NCBI GenBank assembly: GCA_028870815.1
Contig: JAGWOU010000004.1
Span: forward strand, 1 to 17,571
DNA: 17,571 nucleotides
DNA from: Rhodospirillales bacterium
GTDB lineage: Bacteria > Pseudomonadota > Alphaproteobacteria > Acetobacterales > Acetobacteraceae
Direction of reading: 5' to 3'
Part shown: one piece after another, positions 15,991 through 17,571 of the stretch
Numbering within the stretch: the first letter of the stretch is position 1
Layout: every line of letters begins with the position of its first letter
The notes under the pieces: generated by a model
What the model was told of the DNA's origin: nothing
Databases searched by the model: none
The model's input: the letters and a program-made list of their open reading frames with translations, nothing else
Program-made: the position numbers and the translations under genes

Positions 15991-16016
15991 GTAACCTTGC
16001 CGCGCCTGAACGCGAA
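15991..16016 (+). promoter_or_regulatory. ECF SigF-type promoter of the Cys-repeat peptide operon (GTAACC-N16-CGAA)
   Basis: On the plus strand GTAACC is at 15991-15996 and CGAA at 16013-16016, with a spacer of exactly 16 nt. The predicted start of transcription is near 16023, about 50 nt before the peptide ATG. Together with the two matching minus-strand promoters this makes a shared regulon likely. Confidence 0.8.
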
Positions 16017-16075
16017 CAGTTTCATAGCGGCACCCGGATGGTTCGGCGGCCGCCCATAGAAAAAGGATATCCGTG

Positions 16076-16282
16076 ATGAACTTCAAAGCCTCGATGCTCA
16101 CTTTGGGTGCCGCTGTCTCGCTCGGCGGGCTTGTTGCCGCCACCACGCCGATGCTGGCCCGCGCCGCTTGCGCCGGGCAAAGCATGTCCAGCTGTGCCGG
16201 TAAGACCGGCGCGTGTGCCGGTAAGACTGGCGCCTGCGCTGGCAAGACCGGCGCCTGCGCAGGCAAGTGCAAAGCCAATTAA
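16076..16282 (+). CDS. Small secreted peptide with CAGKTGA repeats (candidate metal-binding or modified peptide)
   Basis: This is a 68-residue precursor. Residues 1-30 form a signal peptide (basic N-terminus, hydrophobic core, likely cleavage after LARA). The mature part of about 38 residues is almost entirely Cys-Ala-Gly-Lys-Thr-Gly-Ala repeats: cysteines at 32, 40, 47, 54, 61 and 65. No aromatic residue or His is present after the signal peptide. An ATG at 16076 with AAAAGGA upstream is preferred; a GTG at 16073 is an alternative. It resembles Gly-Lys-Cys-rich HvfA-type MNIO substrates and metallothionein-like peptides in composition, but not the DUF2282 bufferin pattern. It is transcribed from the SigF-type promoter and followed by a hairpin, then a thioredoxin and CcdA. 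The role is inferred only: periplasmic copper or thiol buffering. Confidence 0.85.
   Translation: MNFKASMLTLGAAVSLGGLVAATTPMLARAACAGQSMSSCAGKTGACAGKTGACAGKTGACAGKCKAN
16193..16267 (+). repeat. 21-bp tandem repeat within the Cys-repeat peptide gene
   Basis: Three full 21-nt units (16193-16213, 16214-16234, 16235-16255) and a partial unit (16256-16267) each encode CAGKTGA. They differ mainly at third codon positions, so they are not freshly duplicated; the repeat is being kept at the protein level. Copy number could vary between strains. Confidence 0.85.
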
Positions 16283-16290
16283 TGACGCTC

Positions 16291-16315
16291 AGGCGCGGGC
16301 CGTGTGCCCGCGCCT
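16291..16315 (+). promoter_or_regulatory. Perfect 10-bp hairpin after the Cys-repeat peptide gene
   Basis: Arms 16291-16300 and 16306-16315 pair without mismatch around a 5-base loop. No U-tract follows, so it is more likely a message stabiliser or partial terminator separating the peptide from the thioredoxin gene. It mirrors the hairpin after bufA. Confidence 0.6.
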
Positions 16316-16335
16316 CCCTGCTCTGGAGACAAGCC

Positions 16336-16731
16336 TTGATCCGACATGCATCGCTGGCCGCCTTATGTGGCATTGCCCTTTTCACCGCGCCTGCCGCCGG
16401 CGCCGCCACCATCCAGCCCTATACCCAGGCTGCTTACAACGCGGCACTGCAGAACGGCACGCCGTTGGTGGTGCATGTCGAAGCGAGCTGGTGCCCAACT
16501 TGCAAGGAGCAGCAGGCGGTATTGCATGGGCTCGAGTCCGATCCGCGCTACGCGAAGGTAGAAATCCTGGATGTGGATTTTGACGCGCAGAAGCCCGTGG
16601 TGCGGCAATTGCACGTGCAGATGCAGAGTACGCTGATTGCCTACCACGACGGCACGGAAGCCGCCCGCGTGACCGGTATCACCTCCAAGGCGGATATCGA
16701 GAGACTATTGAACTATGCGGTGAAGGGCTGA
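16336..16731 (+). CDS. Periplasmic thioredoxin-like protein
   Basis: This is a 131-residue thioredoxin-fold protein with a predicted signal peptide (M-IRHASLAALCGIALFTAPAAGA). The active site is WCPTC (C53, C56). At the position normally held by the cis-proline there is Ser (VQMQST-LIAY, S98), a change that can alter substrate binding. I prefer the TTG at 16336, because GGAGA lies at 16325-16329 and it gives a standard signal peptide. An ATG at 16282 forms TAATG with the peptide stop, but its N-terminus would read through the hairpin. The CcdA gene follows after 3 nt. Together they would carry reducing equivalents to periplasmic cysteines, plausibly to the Cys-repeat peptide or to bufferin. 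Confidence 0.85.
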   Translation: MIRHASLAALCGIALFTAPAAGAATIQPYTQAAYNAALQNGTPLVVHVEASWCPTCKEQQAVLHGLESDPRYAKVEILDVDFDAQKPVVRQLHVQMQSTLIAYHDGTEAARVTGITSKADIERLLNYAVKG

Positions 16732-16734
16732 GCC

Positions 16735-17454
16735 ATGTTCGCTGCGGCCGGTTTCGCGTTGCTGGCAGGCTTGCTGTCCACGCTCTCTCCCTGCGTTGTC
16801 CCCGTGCTGCCGCTGGTGCTGGGGGCGGCAGCCTCGGCGCATAAAGCCGGACCGCTGGCTCTGGCCGGCGGCGTCGCCCTAGCCTTTACCGCGTTAGGGC
16901 TATTTGCCGCGACACTGGGCTTCTCGCTGGGGCTGAACCTTGGCGCCTTCCGGCTGCTGGCGGCGGGGCTGCTTCTGGCTCTCGGCGTGGTGCTGCTCAT
17001 CCCCGATGCACAAACACGGCTCGCCACGGCCACCGGCCCGTTCGGCAATTGGATGAATAACCGGTTTGGCGGCAAGACGGGTACAGGCTGGCGCGGGCAA
17101 TTTGGCATCGGGCTGTTGCTTGGCAGCATCTGGACACCTTGCGCCGGGCCCACTCTGGGCGCCGCAACCCTGCTTGCCGCTCAGGGTAAAGATTTTTCTC
17201 AGGTGTTGGCGGTGATGCTAGCCTTTGGCATTGGCACGGCGCTGCCGCTGCTGGGGCTGGGCATCCTCTCCCGCGCCACGCTGCAGCGCCTGCGCGGCGG
17301 CATGATGGGGGCTGGCAAAACTGGAAAAACCCTGCTCGGTGGGGGGCTAGTGGCCGTGTCTTTGCTGATGCTCACGGGGCTTGATCATCCACTCGAGACG
17401 TTGCTTACCAATGCTTCCCCTGCCTGGCTCACCTCCGTCACGGCGAGGTTCTGA
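16735..17454 (+). CDS. ccdA: CcdA-family thiol-disulfide transmembrane electron carrier
   Basis: This is a 239-residue inner-membrane protein of the CcdA/DsbD-beta family that moves electrons from cytoplasmic thioredoxin to periplasmic thiol proteins. It has the two hallmark Cys-Pro sites: LSPCVVPVLP (C20) and WTPCAGPTLG (C136), plus the usual duplicated three-helix arrangement. The gene starts three bases after the thioredoxin-like stop, so the pair is a functional unit. Family assignment is firm; whether it serves cytochrome c maturation or metal-peptide reduction is open. The neighbours favour peptide or stress thiols, since no cytochrome c maturation genes are in view. Confidence 0.92.
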   Translation: MFAAAGFALLAGLLSTLSPCVVPVLPLVLGAAASAHKAGPLALAGGVALAFTALGLFAATLGFSLGLNLGAFRLLAAGLLLALGVVLLIPDAQTRLATATGPFGNWMNNRFGGKTGTGWRGQFGIGLLLGSIWTPCAGPTLGAATLLAAQGKDFSQVLAVMLAFGIGTALPLLGLGILSRATLQRLRGGMMGAGKTGKTLLGGGLVAVSLLMLTGLDHPLETLLTNASPAWLTSVTARF

Positions 17455-17571
17455 TGGACGCACAGATAAGAGCCGCAATGGAACTGGTGGCCGCCCTGGG
17501 CGAGATGGAAAATGCCGGGCGCAACATTGTCACCACCTTGCTCGACGGTGCTCCTTTCGTGGCGCTCGAGC
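17454..17571 (+). CDS. Unrecognised protein, N-terminus only (cut by the window edge)
   Basis: An ATG at 17454-17456 shares one base with the TGA of ccdA (TGATG), indicating translational coupling. The visible 39 residues are MDAQIRAAMELVAALGEMEN, then AGRNIVTTLLDGAPFVALE: a soluble, acidic, helical beginning without signal peptide. I do not recognise the family. Its place at the end of the peptide-thioredoxin-CcdA operon makes it worth identifying. Confidence 0.55.
   Translation, partial: MDAQIRAAMELVAALGEMENAGRNIVTTLLDGAPFVALE

Overview
The window is GC-rich (my estimate is over 60%) and densely coded, and it looks like the chromosome of an alphaproteobacterium. Gene families and a Caulobacter SigF-type promoter motif point that way. 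An acidophilic or acetic-acid-type (Acetobacteraceae-like) host is only a guess. No RNA genes, CRISPR arrays, insertion sequences or phage genes were seen.

Layout. (1) 3-2540, plus strand: the tail of a probable membrane protein, then a complete heavy-metal P1B-type ATPase with an unusual YPC metal motif in the membrane. (2) 2646-9971, minus strand: a six-gene operon whose genes all overlap by 4-8 nt. In transcription order it encodes an MFS transporter, a degenerate metallophosphoesterase fused to a radical SAM enzyme, a TVP38/DedA membrane domain fused to an FAD disulfide oxidoreductase, an internally duplicated HPP-like membrane protein, and two transferases of the rSAM/selenodomain-associated type (TIGR04283 and TIGR04282). 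(3) 10179-12091, plus strand: TetR regulator, L-2-haloacid dehalogenase and AhpD/CMD-like protein. (4) 12175-15020, minus strand: a bufferin operon with a DUF2282 precursor, a DUF6789 membrane protein, the MNIO (DUF692) BufB, BufC (DUF2063) and DoxX. (5) 15112-15938, minus strand: a sterol desaturase-family gene broken by one missing base in a homopolymer. (6) 16076-17571, plus strand: a secreted peptide with CAGKTGA repeats and six cysteines, a periplasmic thioredoxin-like protein, CcdA, and the start of an unrecognised gene cut by the window edge.

The best integrating signal is a set of three promoters that match GTAACC-N16-CGAA exactly. They lie in front of the six-gene operon, the bufferin operon and the Cys-repeat peptide operon. 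This is the motif I know for the Caulobacter extracytoplasmic sigma factor SigF (SigF-NrsF), which controls metal-stress bufferin operons. I infer that the radical SAM/oxidoreductase/transferase operon and the repeat peptide belong to the same metal or thiol-stress regulon. The two form the most likely undescribed systems in the window: a membrane-linked radical SAM small-molecule pathway without the usual ArsS, and a new type of Cys-repeat metal-binding peptide possibly served by the thioredoxin/CcdA pair and perhaps by the neighbouring MNIO.
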